From Varroa destructor (Eukaryota; Arthropoda; Arachnida; Mesostigmata; Varroidae), in assembly GCF_002443255.2 (NCBI RefSeq), contig NW_019211454.1, forward strand, positions 23,016,782 to 23,080,781: 64,000 nucleotides of DNA. The letters run 5' to 3'. Position numbers and translations under genes: made by a program. The notes below the pieces were generated by a model. It was not told where the DNA came from and did not search any database. It saw only the letters and a program-made list of their open reading frames with translations. Of the stretch, positions 36,260-48,452 are shown piece by piece. Position 1 is the stretch's first letter. Every line of letters starts with the position of its first letter.

Positions 36260-37200
36260 GGAAAGTTTTATAGGCAAACAAACGTGACCATTGGAGTCGT
36301 CGTACATTGACACAGCTTCTGCTTCTCTCTTACCGGGCTTACCCAGTTTCAGACGTTGCAGCATTCTCTGGCGCTCACCAGGTGGCCGATTTGCCGCCTG
36401 GTCGCACGCAGAGCGAAACCGACAAAAATCATTCATGTCTCTTGTCCTCGCATCAGTTTCTGCCGTTCTCTTTCTTACCAATCAGCCGTTTGCCCTTCTG
36501 TTCGCTAACAGCAGGAAGGACGTCTCGATGACTAACACGACGGATTTTGATCGAAGTAGTCTGCTCAAGAGCGTGATAGCTGCGCCTCCATTGCTTGCTG
36601 GGCAACAGAAGCGCAGACATGTCGATGAGGTGCAAAAACGATGTGCGCGACGCGCGTGAAAATGTCCACAACGAATAACGACGATAACACTGACGATCAC
36701 AAGGAGGCGTTTTCAACCTCCCAGAGTAGAGCGGGTCAACAATTGGAGTTAATCCTTCTCAGCTATTGTTGAGGTTATCCGTTTTTCTGTACGTCTGCCA
36801 GTTACAATCTCAATTTTATGGCCTGTAAAAACACCACTTACCGTACGATTCGTACTATGCTCGCGGTTAAGCTTGCCGAAGAAGAAGAAGAAAACGCATT
36901 TGCACAGATGCGGTATTCATGTGCTATCGATGTCCGGGGTCGCCGTTGGGTGACACACGAATATACGCTTATCGAAACAAGCGCTACGAAGTCAACAATT
37001 TCGAAAACTGGCGACGAGATGTTCGCCATGACGCCCAGAAACGATCTCCCGTGGAGAGGGTGCTCGGGTTCGACGTGCTGATGGCGGTCGTAGTAGCGTA
37101 CGGTTTCAGGGGCTAATACTATGAAGAGAAAAGGGAGACGGATACGACCTGCAAAAGTTGCTCGGTGTCTAAACGCAGGATACGACGCCACGTTGCTATA
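36260..37200. other. GC-richer patch open in several frames on both strands
   Basis: Plus frames at 36291-36659, 36307-36531, 36818-37081 and 36919-37116 and minus frames at 36140-36481, 36453-36716 and 36838-37191 overlap each other. The most protein-like is the plus frame 36919-37116 (motifs NNFENWRRDVRHDAQK, ERVLGFDVLMAVV). None can be tied to a known family. It could be an old mobile-element fragment, a promoter region or a coding exon. Confidence 0.3.
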
Positions 37201-37790
37201 TCAGAAAGCCACAGTGTTATAACAAAATAGCAGCGCGGGCTCGTGGGTGCTAAATCCGATTGTGTCCTTAAAAATATTCTGAGTGAAAAATATTCCTCTA
37301 GCTTAAGTTACGCTTATCGAAATCTTATTACGAAGTGTTACGCTATATGAAATGTCTAGTTCTCTATGCGAATAAGGACAGGGCTATAACTATATTGTTC
37401 TCGATTTTGCGCATATTGACAAACCAATCAAGTTTATGGATAGAAAATGTTTTTTGTGTTTTGTCACTTGTACTAGTAGGGAGTAAGTAAAAAATACATT
37501 CTGTCGTAATATCTTATAAATCCGTTACCAGTTATCATGAAATATTTGTGGAATAATTTATGCTTTTGATGAAACCGCTTATTGAAAGATACTGTGTAGA
37601 AATGTTTCAGTAGATTTTCACAGGATATATATTCCGTTTGCATAGACGGGACTTCTTTCACCGACTGAACTATCGAAATACTTTTAACTTGTCGATTGCT
37701 CACTTCTATATAGCAGAAGCGTCTACGTCGAAGCTCGAAGATAGCCTTGAGTCTAGTTACTAATCATAATAGCTGGGTTTATTAGTACTT
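37201..37790. other. Non-coding stretch, nothing recognised
   Basis: AT-rich, with no motif. Confidence 0.4.
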
Positions 37791-37792
37791 AC

Positions 37793-37853
37793 TTGATCTG
37801 TTCACAGATGTTGGGCAGTAAACATACAATATACGACGTAATATACATGTATA
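37793..37853 (-). CDS. Candidate internal exon
   Basis: An excellent acceptor (CTATTCCTTCCCTAG) and a consensus donor (AA|GTAAGT) bound 61 nt. Two of the three frames are open, one hydrophobic (motif YMYITSYIVCLLPNI) and one mixed, so the protein reading is not unique. No homology. Confidence 0.2.
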
Positions 37854-38383
37854 CTAGGGAAGGAATAGTGGCGTTTATTATGTTCTGACGAAGCCGAGTA
37901 GGAGGAACGGGATTCTGCTGAAAAAAGCTAGCAGTCTTTGCGAGAAATTGTTCTATTCTTCTAAGAAAGTCAATTGGGCATTGTCAATAATGGCATATTA
38001 TCAGTGTACTCGCAACTATTCCGCTGAGTATTAATTTCCGATTCCTGATCCGAGGTCTATAACCTCGTAGTGTAAGGGTACGGAGTGTTGTAACTCATAT
38101 ACGTGGTACTCGATGTATGGTTATCAGAAAAGGTCCATTCGTTGAGATTTTATCAATAGACCATATTAATTTAGAAAATTTATCGCAAATCAATAATTTT
38201 TGACATAACTGACACACAGATATAAGCCATAAACAGGTTTCTCGACTGAATCCGATGTATGATTATGCATGCGTTCTTGAAAGACCAACTAAACCGTGTA
38301 TACATTCTGAATTTTTTTACAGATACAGACTATCCATGGAGACGTAAACCTTAGCTGCACAATCTGCAAGCATTTTTTTGAAC

Positions 38384-38409
38384 AAAAAAAAAAAAAAAAA
38401 AAAAAAAAA
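38384..38409. repeat. Poly-A run (26 A)
   Basis: An uninterrupted run of 26 A. It could be the tail of a retroposed sequence on the plus strand, but no target-site duplication or body was recognised. Confidence 0.9.
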
Positions 38410-38620
38410 CCTTCTTTCTGCGATAAGCGTTATACAATGATATCGATGTTTGGTACAAAATTACTAGGCACGAAAGGCCTATTTTGAATATCTTTGTACG
38501 AAATTAAAGCCTGAAGGCTGACTTTTCGCACTCTCATATACAGCATTTTGAAGTCTGGTATCAGCTGAGAGTGTAAATGGCGCTTTGACCCAAACTGCTG
38601 AACGGAATAAATACAATGTG

Positions 38621-38645
38621 CATATATATATGTGTGTGTGTGTGT
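38621..38645. repeat. (TA)n(TG)n microsatellite
   Basis: Short TA run passing directly into a TG run. Confidence 0.9.
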
Positions 38646-39963
38646 TTAAAAAATCGTCAACACTCTTGTTGTCAAAAAAAAATTGAGCTACGTATTGGGT
38701 TAATAGTACTAAGCGAACTAGAGCTAATTTAAAACAATGACTTATTCAAGTAAAGCCTCAGATAAATATCATGTTATATCTCTTTTTGTTAAGCCTTAAT
38801 AATACACGTACTAAAGGAAGTACAGTTATTCGTACACAGAATGGTTCAGGTGGGATCGATTGGTTCCAGTCAGCCTGCCTTGTTTTACAAGATCGTGCAC
38901 TATACTACTATAAGTGCCCACAACGCTCGTAAGGCGTCACTCACTTAACAGATTTCGTCTGCAATGCATGTTGACAACAATGTGTTATTACTTTGTTATG
39001 CTAAGGCCTTATCTCAGATTTTACTGACTTGCTGGAAATAATAATGCGATCCTTAAGTTACTCTATTCGGAACGCAGAGTTACTCGTTAAATGATGTACT
39101 TCTTTTTTTTTTCATATTCTTATTAGTGACGGCTCATACGCATCTAATGCCGACATGAGAAACTTGTAAATAGAGAAGTCAATTTGTGTTATAGATTTCA
39201 AAAAATTGAAACTCTCATATACTTGTAACAACAACATACTTTCTTTTATTTCACTAATGTTCATGCTATGATTGTTATTTATTAGACGTTCGTTAAATAT
39301 AATGTATTTATAATGTCAAGACTGAACGGCTGTTGCCATTCGCCGTATGACAGCTGATAACACCCTACATGTGTCCCGCATGTACAACATTCACCCAGCT
39401 TTATCTATGAACACCCAGACACTTAATGCGCCATTGTTGTCTTGCACATATCCCACATTATGCATACATACCAGACGCTATTCAACTTTATCTTGTTACT
39501 TCTCGTGGTAGAACCCAAAGCGGGTCCAGAGTTGCCTAGTGTGAATCCGGCCTATGAATCTCAAATCATTGCAGTGGTCCCATCTCCCAATAGCACTGCT
39601 TTTGCTATTGCATTGTAATTTACTTGGTCGCGCTCTGCTGGCTCTTACCCTACAGTTCCTCCCATCAGTTTGTTTTAATAAACTTACTGCATTGTTCTAT
39701 ACCCCTTCACTTTGCTATACCATCACATCATCCTATCCGATCATCTTAGTTCGGTAATCCCGTCCTACTTGCACCGATTAGTTACTCAGATGCAGGTGTT
39801 AGTTTCACTGTCATAGTGAGCTGGTCGATTTTTTTTCTCAGAAATTGATTAGAAGACTCCTCAGCTTGCGACTCCTCGATGGCAAGAGGGGCCAGGAAGG
39901 TCACCGCCGTGACAGGAGGAATGGACCCCCAGAAGACTCGGGGGAGTGGCCTAGGGAAATAAA

Positions 39964-39985
39964 TCACACCGGATGTTCGGTGTGA
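39964..39985. repeat. 8-bp hairpin
   Basis: TCACACCG and CGGTGTGA are separated by GATGTT. Confidence 0.85.
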
Positions 39986-40860
39986 CTGCGTAATTACGTA
40001 CGGAGCAACCATGTACTGCCTGAATAGGGACAGTGCCAATCGTCTAGAGTAAAGATTAATAAGGTTAATAGTTGCATGCAAAGCTAAGGACTGGTTCCTT
40101 CCTTGTATTTAAAGCATCTACATGTTAAACAACCGCATAAGTACCATGTTTTCTCGCTCAAACTCGCTAATGTGTTCTATTAAATCGTGGTTAAGGAGCT
40201 ATATCGAAAATTCGGAGGGCAAACCCAAATCGAACGGCCCATGAATTGCTTTAGCGTGTTTCTGATTTGAGTATTTGACTGAAAATGAAGGTCCCAAATG
40301 CTCGGTTAGCCCTATACTCAGAATGCATGAAAGCAAACCAAAGTATTCAAAAGCCTTCAGAACGTGATACTTTTACCTTCTCAAAACTTACCCGCATACA
40401 ATCGGCCTTACCTTCTTAAGAAGGGTCTGCCGCAATACGGGGACACCCTCCAGACAATGGTTGCAACTGGCTTCCTGGGAGTCGTGATAATGAGAACGGA
40501 CGATAACATTTGCAGCGAGCGTAACAGCAGCAATACTAATAATAATAACAATACCTCTATTCAGAAGAAGACCAAAGCACCACATACAGAATCAAGCCGG
40601 AGCACTTCAGTGGGAGGTTTAAAAATGGACAGAACTCAAAACAGTCTAGCGTCGACGAGAACTTTCGGAACAAGGCCCACTGAACAAAAAACAGGAAGCA
40701 ACAGTCACAGCGCAATTGAGAAGGCGTCCTGAAAGGACACCGAGCACCCTCAAAGGCCACCCTTCAAGAGCTCATTTTAGAAGCGATCAAAACAGCGATC
40801 GCTAACTGACACGATCGCCTGAAAAAAGAACGGTCAACGCAACAGCTTGTGTAGGACTCA

Positions 40861-41450
40861 AAGTTAAAGATTGCGCAGCGAAACTGCAAAGGTATCTCAA
40901 GCCTTCAACTTCTGCTGTAATCAGCAGTCGCAAGTGTAGATGTTCTCACTCTTATAGACCTGTAACATGGGCAATGACACGTTTCGAGATAGGCTGTTTT
41001 TAAGAAGCACGTGTTTTAGCTACTAGGGGGACTAAGGTTTTCCATGATCAGAAGCTAGGGCAGGTAAGACTCGTCTTAGTCGACGATGACTCACTAGTGC
41101 TAGTAACGTCTCGTTTCAATACTGTCTGCTGCTACATAAGCCCTCCCTCCGCGGAGGACATAACATCGATGATTAAGAAGCTTAGCAAGTCTTTCTATTT
41201 ACTAAACCAGCGAATCCCGATACTGCTAACTGGCAACTTGAATAATGCTCTTGACCTGCTGAGAAGTCCTACAACCTGGTCTCTACTTTCGATTAATCGC
41301 TATCTAGAGGGCACAGCGTTCAGTGGCCAGAGTGTTTCAGATATTTATAGAGGAAGATCTTCGGGGTTAGATGAAGAACTCAGTCAAGACTTTGAGATGC
41401 GGGAGGTGATCTATTGTGAGCAGAATTCAAGGCATCTCATCGATCTGTAA
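40861..41450 (+). mobile_element. LINE relic B: apurinic-type endonuclease domain
   Basis: This is the start of an APE-like endonuclease of a non-LTR retrotransposon ORF2. LKIAQRNCKGIS at 40864 matches the family opening (LRI.QWNCRGI). VDVLTLID near 40940-40963 fits the usual D.L.L.E segment. After stops and frame changes, CCYISPPSAEDI (about 41127-41164) matches the Y.PP motif, and PILLTGNLNNALDLL (41217-41263) matches P.L..GDFNA. The catalytic Asp of GDFN is replaced by Asn and the frame is interrupted, so it is inactive. The endonuclease type plus the downstream reverse transcriptase place it in the jockey/R1-like range of LINEs. Confidence 0.75.
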
Positions 41451-41804
41451 GGAGCATCTCGTAGAAACGCTCCTCTTCGCCCCTTGTTGGATAATCTTAT
41501 TTAATAGTCTCTGGCCAAGGCTCGGCTGTGTCCTAGCAAAATATTTTGCTTTAGACGATATCCAGAAGCAAAGGCGATTCCAAAGAATTATCTAGCTGGT
41601 CACAAATTATAAAGAAGAGTTATTGTTATAAATTACTGTCTAAACTCCGAGTCAGAGTTCTCTTTTTCTTGTACAAAATGAGCTGTCGTACCACATCGAG
41701 TTCGTCGGTACTTACCACTGAGAAAGTGGTCTGTTTTCGATTGCAATACTTAACATATACAGCATACAATGTTATCTTTCTAAAAAAACACCTAGTCAGT
41801 TCTT
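41451..41804 (+). mobile_element. LINE relic B: undefined middle part
   Basis: Lies between the endonuclease and reverse transcriptase motifs. No individual motif is readable. The distance is shorter than in complete elements, so part of the N-terminal reverse transcriptase is probably lost. Confidence 0.4.
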
Positions 41805-42052
41805 AAGAGTCTACGCCACTCCTGCTTTTCGTAGACTTTCTACATCTTACATGGCCTAAGAGATAGGACACTCTATAAGCTCGTGCTAAAGCGCCTAACA
41901 ATATTGTGGAGTTGTTTACAACTACAGTACAACAGAATGACATTATTATGGACAACGACGTCGTTGAACTGAACTCTTTCGAACAAATTGCGGAGGTTAC
42001 GCAAGGTCACAGTGTTAGTCCGCTGTTGTTGTCCGTAATTGTCTGTGAATGA
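41805..42052 (+). mobile_element. LINE relic B: reverse transcriptase palm
   Basis: One frame holds LLLFVDF (41819-41839, motif A), two stops, then APNNIVELFTTTVQQN (from 41891) and EVTQGHSVSPLLLSV (41993-42037), matching motif B (G.TQGD..SPLLF). The spacing between FVDF and TQG is as expected for jockey-like reverse transcriptases. The second Asp of the AFD segment is lost and a TGA follows at 42050. YADD (motif C) is not found beyond it. Same strand and order as the endonuclease at 40861-41450, so one broken ORF2. Confidence 0.8.
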
Positions 42053-43140
42053 TTAACTTTTATTCTCACAAATGAAATTTTTTACATGATGCTGTCTTAC
42101 ATAGTTCAAGTTAACATCACTTCTAACAGGCACCGGCCACTTCAAGGGATCGCCTAAAGCCGGCGTTTTTTAAACGCGTTTTAAAGCTCCAAACTTCAGC
42201 GAAGAATAACCTTGTTTGGTTGCTTCTCGGTGCGTCGCTGTTCGTCGAAGAATATAGGAGACAATTTTAATTACCCGATATATACGATGATCTGTACTGA
42301 GAGAGACAAGATCGAAGATGAGGCACAAGAAGAGGTCAGGGGATAAATTTAAAACGGAAACTAGAGAAAAACTCATTCGGGAAAATAGTAGAAATAGATG
42401 AAAAACGACCTGGTAACCTAACAAGAAAGAAAAGGAGAAACCGAACTGTAGAACGACGTAAAGAGTATTAAAAACGAAAACGCTAGACGGAAAAGATACG
42501 AAGAAAGTGGGTGAAGATATATAATTAGTAAGAAAAAAGCACAATAAAATCACGAGGTGTTATAAGAACAGGAAAAAGATGGGGGTTAATTCTTTAGCTT
42601 GTCGACGTAGATCCCGAGACGCCGAAATAAACTAGATCAATCTTTCCTAAGCGAGTCTGAAAATATCGCGAAAATGAGAAATAAGAGGGCGTAGAAGGAA
42701 GAAAGATAACATGTGGGAATAATATTGTGCAGATAGAGATACGATTTTCCTCGTAATTCAATGAGCACTTGGGGGTGAAATATTACTTAGTGTTTGGTGA
42801 GTTTACGAACCTCATACTATACACGACTTATCACACATTTAGTTTGTTTAAGAAAACAATGTGGAAACATCGATATTTTATGGTCACCGTTCTTAACCGT
42901 ACCACATGTGACTTTTATACGTAACGTTTATTCTTTTGCGTAACTGATTTTTCCAGATGTCGTTTTCACAATATGTTTAATCGTTGAGTCAAGCCTACTA
43001 GTCCAAAATTATATAGCGCAAATTGTTACAGCAGAAAATTAATTCAAGACGGTGGGGTACACAGTAAGCGAACAAATGCGCACGCTCGTTCCTTACTGTT
43101 AATATTATCTAATTATATATTAATTATAGTAATAATAAAT
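42053..43140. other. Non-coding stretch, nothing recognised
   Basis: A purine-rich plus strand at 42270-42720 produces a Phe/Leu/Ser-rich 127-codon open frame on the minus strand, judged a composition artefact. Confidence 0.45.
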
Positions 43141-43141
43141 A

Positions 43142-43188
43142 TATGCTGTATCGTATAATAACAGCTAGTTATTATACGATACAGCATA
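43142..43188. repeat. Perfect 21-bp inverted repeat, 5-base loop
   Basis: TATGCTGTATCGTATAATAA plus C (43142-43162) is matched exactly by its complement at 43168-43188 around the loop AGCTA. TA dinucleotides sit at both edges, so a tiny inverted-repeat element with TA target duplication is possible. No mismatch in 21 bases implies a young or maintained palindrome. Confidence 0.97.
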
Positions 43189-45134
43189 AAACTAAACGGG
43201 CAAAATTGTTAAAAAAATTTTAGACTTGCTTGAAGTATTTTTTCACTCGACCAACGTGTCGATTTTCTACTAATCAAGGATGTATAACAAACATATAGAC
43301 TAGCTATTTGTAGTACTAGGGCAGGTAGCAGCATAGAGGTTTGACAGGTTCAGCACGGCAGTTTGAGCTGGAACAGAAGGTGACGGCTAGTCGACCCGAA
43401 TCAAAATTTCGACAAGGGTACAAAACCGAAAGATGTTGCTGGCTCCTGCTCGATTCTGTTTAAGGACAAGTCTCAGGACCGCATCTCCTTGTGTCGTAAA
43501 TTCTAAAGCAACAGTGGCGTAGGGTTATGAAGTCCAGCCGGTTAATCTTGCGCCTTGCTCGTAGGATCCGTATGTTTTTACTTCTTGTCCTGAGTTGGGT
43601 CGTGCACCATACTGGGTATATGTCATGTTAACAGGAGTTATTGTATCATGCTGCGTGAACGGTAAAATAGCCAACTTGATAAATGGAGGAACACTTTTAG
43701 GCACGCTTTAAAATCAACACCTTCTATGATACAGAAGAATTCGGTGGGTGAGTACTATAGGCACATTTACTATATACATGCATTACCTGACTCTCCATCG
43801 CTGAAAGATGAACCTCATAATAACCGTTTGACAAAGGGAAGAATCCTAAAAAGTTGTCCAGACGAGTTCTTCAACAGCAGAATAAATAACTTATTTACCT
43901 CTGAGAAGATGGGGGATTATGGGAAGTAATGGCGGATACATGGTGACTTATCTTTAGAGTTTGAGTCTGAACAACTTCTTTGCTAGATGGAGCAATAGAA
44001 GTTGTACACTTATCACCATACTGTTTTGTGTAAGGCTCTTATATTGCTAGTTCACAGCTATAGAAAAAACAGGTTCAAGGAACTACGTTTAATTGTAGCT
44101 TTAGATTAGCATGTCAACAAGTAACTAAAGTACCCCGTAAATAACTTGAAATTTTATTCGATGTAAAAAAGTACACACTAAAGGTATTTTTTGTAAAACG
44201 TTAGATAATACACCTTGTTACCTCATGGTGTCCTGGCCGAAGACGAAGGCACAATTAAAACGAGATTTTAACCAGAAACCAGAAAATTATGTATTTTATC
44301 AGCGGCTCAGTGTTCGCGGCAAGATCAAAACGTTAAATGTTCTGAATGATCCATTCATCATTTCCATTCTTTATAGTCATATATGTATAAAAAAAAAAAA
44401 GTGGTGCTGAAGGTGGCGCGAGCTTAATGGTTATCGATCGAAATAAATAAACGAATGAGCGAAATTCATCTTTATCGCTTAATATTAGATAGATCCAACT
44501 TTTTCATTATGGCTCGTTTTAGTTTCTCTTGACCTATACCTGTGCTTCATCACCGTGCACGAAACGTACCTATATAGCTGCTGACACGGAGCCATTGTTG
44601 GATTGCTTTCGAATCTCTTCCTATTTTGAAGATAGATCTCCTTTAAATGCAACATGTCGCTTCTCAATCTTCATCATAGCTCCAATGAAGGTGACTGGGA
44701 ATGCCACTGATAGATCGTACGACGAAACAAAAACTGGCGACAGAAGACGACCGACAGAGAAGACAATACCAAAAGCAGAAAAAAATACCGAACGTCGTTT
44801 CATCACCATCACGATCATCGTGCCTGATGCGAACGTTAGCTTGCTGCACCATCACATTAGCTCTGATGGTAGGCATCGACGATCATTAGTATGCAGCAAA
44901 AAGCTGTACACAGTCGCACGGCCAGCCAAGCAATGAAAGTCGAAGTATTGTCGCACTAAACACGCATTGAAAAGCAAAAACACAGTTTGATGACATTGAA
45001 AATAGATAACTGATCTCTTGTGTAACGTGCGGTCGTTTATGCCTCCATATAAGTTACTTCCTTCTATGAAACTCTTTACAAGTGCAATGATCTATTGAAC
45101 TGTTATTTTTTTTGGTCGCTTCTTTTGGCTACGA

Positions 45135-45142
45135 TATAAAAG
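45135..45142 (+). promoter_or_regulatory. TATA-box-like sequence
   Basis: TATAAAAG in a GC-richer setting (TACGATATAAAAGCTTCGAG). No convincing downstream gene on the plus strand, so function is uncertain. Confidence 0.15.
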
Positions 45143-45495
45143 CTTCGAGAAGGAGCCGCTCCGAAATAGGTAGACAATGAGCTTTAAGGCGCGTTCAGGA
45201 TGCTAGCTAGTGTAGCAAAACTACTTCAGACATTCGTAATGAGTCGTTCTTGATTCGATCCTAGGATTGCATATGCTAATGGACTATATAGAAAAAATAC
45301 AAAGCATATAGCTTGACCTATTCTCGTCTGTCTGCAAACTTTGGGAAGAAAAAACTGTGCGAACGTGGCACGGGTTTATCGACGAAAATTCGCTCCGCCT
45401 CAATCAAAGGAATGAGCATCGCCTCACGTCATAGCATAACGACACGTAAAACAGCTTTAGCACTTCGGTTTTACCGTTTCTGTTAGCCTGCTTTG

Positions 45496-45503
45496 TATAA
45501 ATA
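45496..45503 (+). promoter_or_regulatory. TATA-box-like sequence
   Basis: TATAAATA followed by CGGGC. There is no linked gene, and such matches are frequent by chance. Confidence 0.13.
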
Positions 45504-46960
45504 CGGGCTAGACGGAAAAATTGGCGACATTTTTAAATTGGATGCGGCGTAAATCGTCAATTAATTACCGGCGCCAATTGAAACAACAGCACGAATAGTG
45601 GCTATCTAAAAATAATGAGGTTAAGCTTAAATCGTCTAAACCATACGCGCTCGGCAAGAATTACAAAGTGGCATTATCTGTCACAGATTTTAATGCATGA
45701 TAAAATGCTAAAGGGGAACAGCGTCTGCCTTCACGGAAAAATGTACCGCTATTCGGCCCTCCATGTTGTTTACTAGGAGTCGCGTTTATTTCGAGAATCA
45801 GCCCCTCGCAACGGAATACGCAGCCGCAACTCAATCACGTTCATCATCATCGTTGAAGATCCATTCGGCTATACGCGAATCAGCTTTGTTTTTCATTGAA
45901 AGAAGAAGAAAAAGATTGTTTTTCATTGTTCAATAGTTGTCGAAATTTATATTTTCAGGACCAGAGAGCTAAAATAACGCTTAATGCTGTCACAATATTT
46001 TGCTAAAATATTTCGGTATCTTTTTTTTTGTGTAACCATAACCCGATCGTCAGTAGAACCCACTTCCTTAAAAAAAAACACTGTTCTGAGTAGTAGTAGT
46101 AGTTGTAGCAGCAAATGAATTAGTCGGAAAGCGATAGGCGTAGGAACAGGGAGCTCTTCTTGCTGTTACCGGAACCCAAAATACATTTATTTGTTTGTCA
46201 GCGAGCTTCGAAGATTCCGTTTCCACTCGTACTCGGAGTCGTCAACCTCGGATGTCGTCTGTGAAATTGAGTCGACTTGAGTCAAGGTCTTCAAAGCTTC
46301 GTCTATTTTTCGCTCGCTCAGTTCTTAGGTTTACTGCTCACCTGCAACTTCTGATCTACATATATTTACTTGTTCTTCACGCAACAATTGAATAGATATC
46401 TAAATCAGTAAGAGCACAGCTGCAACTAGGATCTAGATTATGCCGCATTCGCAGAAAATGTTATTCATACTAATAAGCTGACCATTTGATCAACTGTGAC
46501 GGTGTCCCTCCATGTATCGTCTGTTACTAAACGTAAGGCGTTCAGAGTACACCGACACAATTAAAACAAAAGACAAAATAATGTGTTCGTTTCGCTATTT
46601 CGACCTGCTCTCGTATATTTAGCATGGTACGTATGTGTCAAGGCATTTACCTCCATACCTTTGATCCGGTCGCAAGTGGTCCCCCTTTTCGAGAGCCTAG
46701 AGAAAAACAAAGGCAGGTGGCGTGTAAGTATGGTACACATAGTTTTGTGTCCCCATTTTGTCGCTTCCTCTACCCGACCTCCTCAAGTGGATTGCAAAGT
46801 AGCAATATCCTCCATCTTCATCGTTACAGGTGGAGTCGAACGGTGATAGGGAACTCGAAACAACGCACAAAGTTCTTCATTCGTGTATCATTGAAATGTA
46901 AATTCGTTTCGGCCTCTTTTTCATTGTCTATTCGTTTTTTTTCTTTTTTTTTTTACATAG

Positions 46961-47145
46961 GCGTCAAGATGGCGCCAAAATTGGAAATAGGAAGACACCA
47001 GTGTCGACTTGTTAAAGCACCCGTCAAGAGTTTCATCGTCATTGTCGCCCTATACAGAACAGGAACGTATGCCAAGCGAGCTGAGCGGGGACAAAATCAC
47101 AGATGTGCAGAAAAAAACCACGACTTTGGCTGTTCGTACCGTTCT
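46961..47145 (+). CDS. Candidate first coding exon with ATGGCGCC start
   Basis: A long T-rich tract (46930-46955) ending ACATAG forms a textbook acceptor. Eight bases later CAAGATGGCGCC gives a start codon in a context close to the TISU/YY1-type element. The frame from ATG at 46969 (MAPKLEIGRHQC) stays open for 79 codons to 47205. A donor-like TCT|GTGAGC at 47146 would end an exon of 59 codons in phase 0. The encoded stretch is basic (motifs RLVKAPVKS, YAKRAERGQN). The model would be a gene with an intron in its 5'UTR. No homology is recognised. Confidence 0.25.
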
Positions 47146-48452
47146 GTGAGCTTCGTCACTACCGTTTGTGTTTTTTTTTTTAAGAAAAGAGGCGACAAAG
47201 AGTGAGGCGCGTCTGTATAGTAGATCTGAAAAGATCATCACGATAACAGCAATTTTATTAGAGAAGAGAACAGGTCGAATTGCAATAACAAAAGAGACAG
47301 TGCCGTTGCTCGTTGGCGATAATAACAATTGTTAAGGACCGGATGTTTTCATGTGTACAATATAGTAATGAAAATCTAATAACGCACACAACGATGAGGA
47401 GATTGTTGAAATCAACACTAGCCTGTTATAATATCTAGCTGAAGCAATGACACCTAAACAAGTCAAGTAATGAAACTGCCTGGTATGACAACGGATCATC
47501 TAGCTTGCTTTCGACATTTAACAGGACTAGCCTTTTCTACGTACCAAGACAGTAAAAGCCGCTGAACGCTTTTTCGTGGTAGTGAACCCTGTTAGGACGT
47601 AGCAAACTTCTAAAATTGCCCATACAGATAGTAGCTTATATTTCCTGCGTGTTATATAGTAGTATTATTTATTCCATACACAAAAGCTTTTTCAATCGTC
47701 ATTTAATGTCATAGAGTAAAAATATTGTTACTAGCGTTACGCGGAAGCTTTGTTTAATAGAATGGAAGCTTATACAGCACAGACCTGTTCATACGCAAGT
47801 GGTCTTCCGATCCAAATATCCTCACTAAGTTTTTGCCATTTTCTTTTACAATAAGGCCAATACCAACGATCAATTAAAAGATGCTCTACGCAAAAGTTAT
47901 ATGATTCGTGTATAAACGCATAAGTACCATTTTCGAGATAAGGAAATTATGGCACCTATGAAAGATAGGCAGCAAGACAGCCCTTCTCCGCAGTAACGAA
48001 CATACGAAGACAACATACTAAAGTCATTATCTGTTAGATGACGAGTGGTGTTATTTCGATCATTTTTCGCCGCTAGAAGAAGCTTCGCCATCTACTCTGA
48101 GTCAGCTGAAGCTTCTGACCAATGGCCGATTAAGCATGAAACATTGCTCCGTCGGAGGTTTGGTTATTATTCAAACTAAAATCAATCGAGAAGAATCACT
48201 TGTTGTTCCCTGAAGATACAAGCAACATACACTTCGTGGGAGGCAAAGGGAAAATCCCTTGAGCTCGCAATGACAAGATTAACATAAACGCCGCTTTGGT
48301 GGTCCCATGCAGTTCGGTCGGCTCGTTCGACCTGGTGTGCTTGTTCTGGGGCGCGATGTTACTTCTTCCTTTCGCTGCGTGAAATGTTCCTTCCTTCGTA
48401 AAAGGTCGACACGGGCGAATATACAAAATGTAAAGAGCTGCATTACGTTGAA

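Larger units (their letters stand above)
37854..40860. other. Mostly AT-rich, nothing recognised; may hold the 5' part of LINE B
   Basis: Contains a poly-A run (38384-38409), a TATG/TG repeat (38621-38645) and an 8-bp hairpin (39964-39985). A plus frame at 40364-40732 just upstream of the LINE B endonuclease, rich in Asn/Thr/Ser, may be part of that element but carries no diagnostic motif. Confidence 0.35.
43189..46960. other. Mostly non-coding; two TATA-like sites
   Basis: A stretch at 43565-43760 is open with protein-like reading (motif PYWVYVMLTGVIV) and a possible mini-exon at 43701-43747, both weak. Patches at 44480-44940 and 46190-46850 are open in several frames without motifs. Confidence 0.35.

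Noticed and set aside
36838..37081. mariner or Harbinger fragment (WVTHEY and TGDEMF words)
   Set aside because: The two words are too close together for a mariner transposase and lie in a region open in every frame; no other motif supports it.
39782..40081. 99-codon minus-strand open frame upstream of LINE B
   Set aside because: No motif on either strand; not assignable to the LINE or to a gene.
42170..42553. 127-codon minus-strand open frame
   Set aside because: Phe/Leu/Ser-rich translation of a purine-rich strand; no start or domain; composition artefact.
45655..45710. LINE endonuclease motif (TDFNA before a stop)
   Set aside because: Isolated match; surrounding frames do not resemble an endonuclease.
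46624..46960. Upstream part of a 193-codon plus-strand open frame
   Set aside because: No motif, and the T-rich tract before 46961 gives only Phe/Ser residues; only the part after the acceptor is worth noting.
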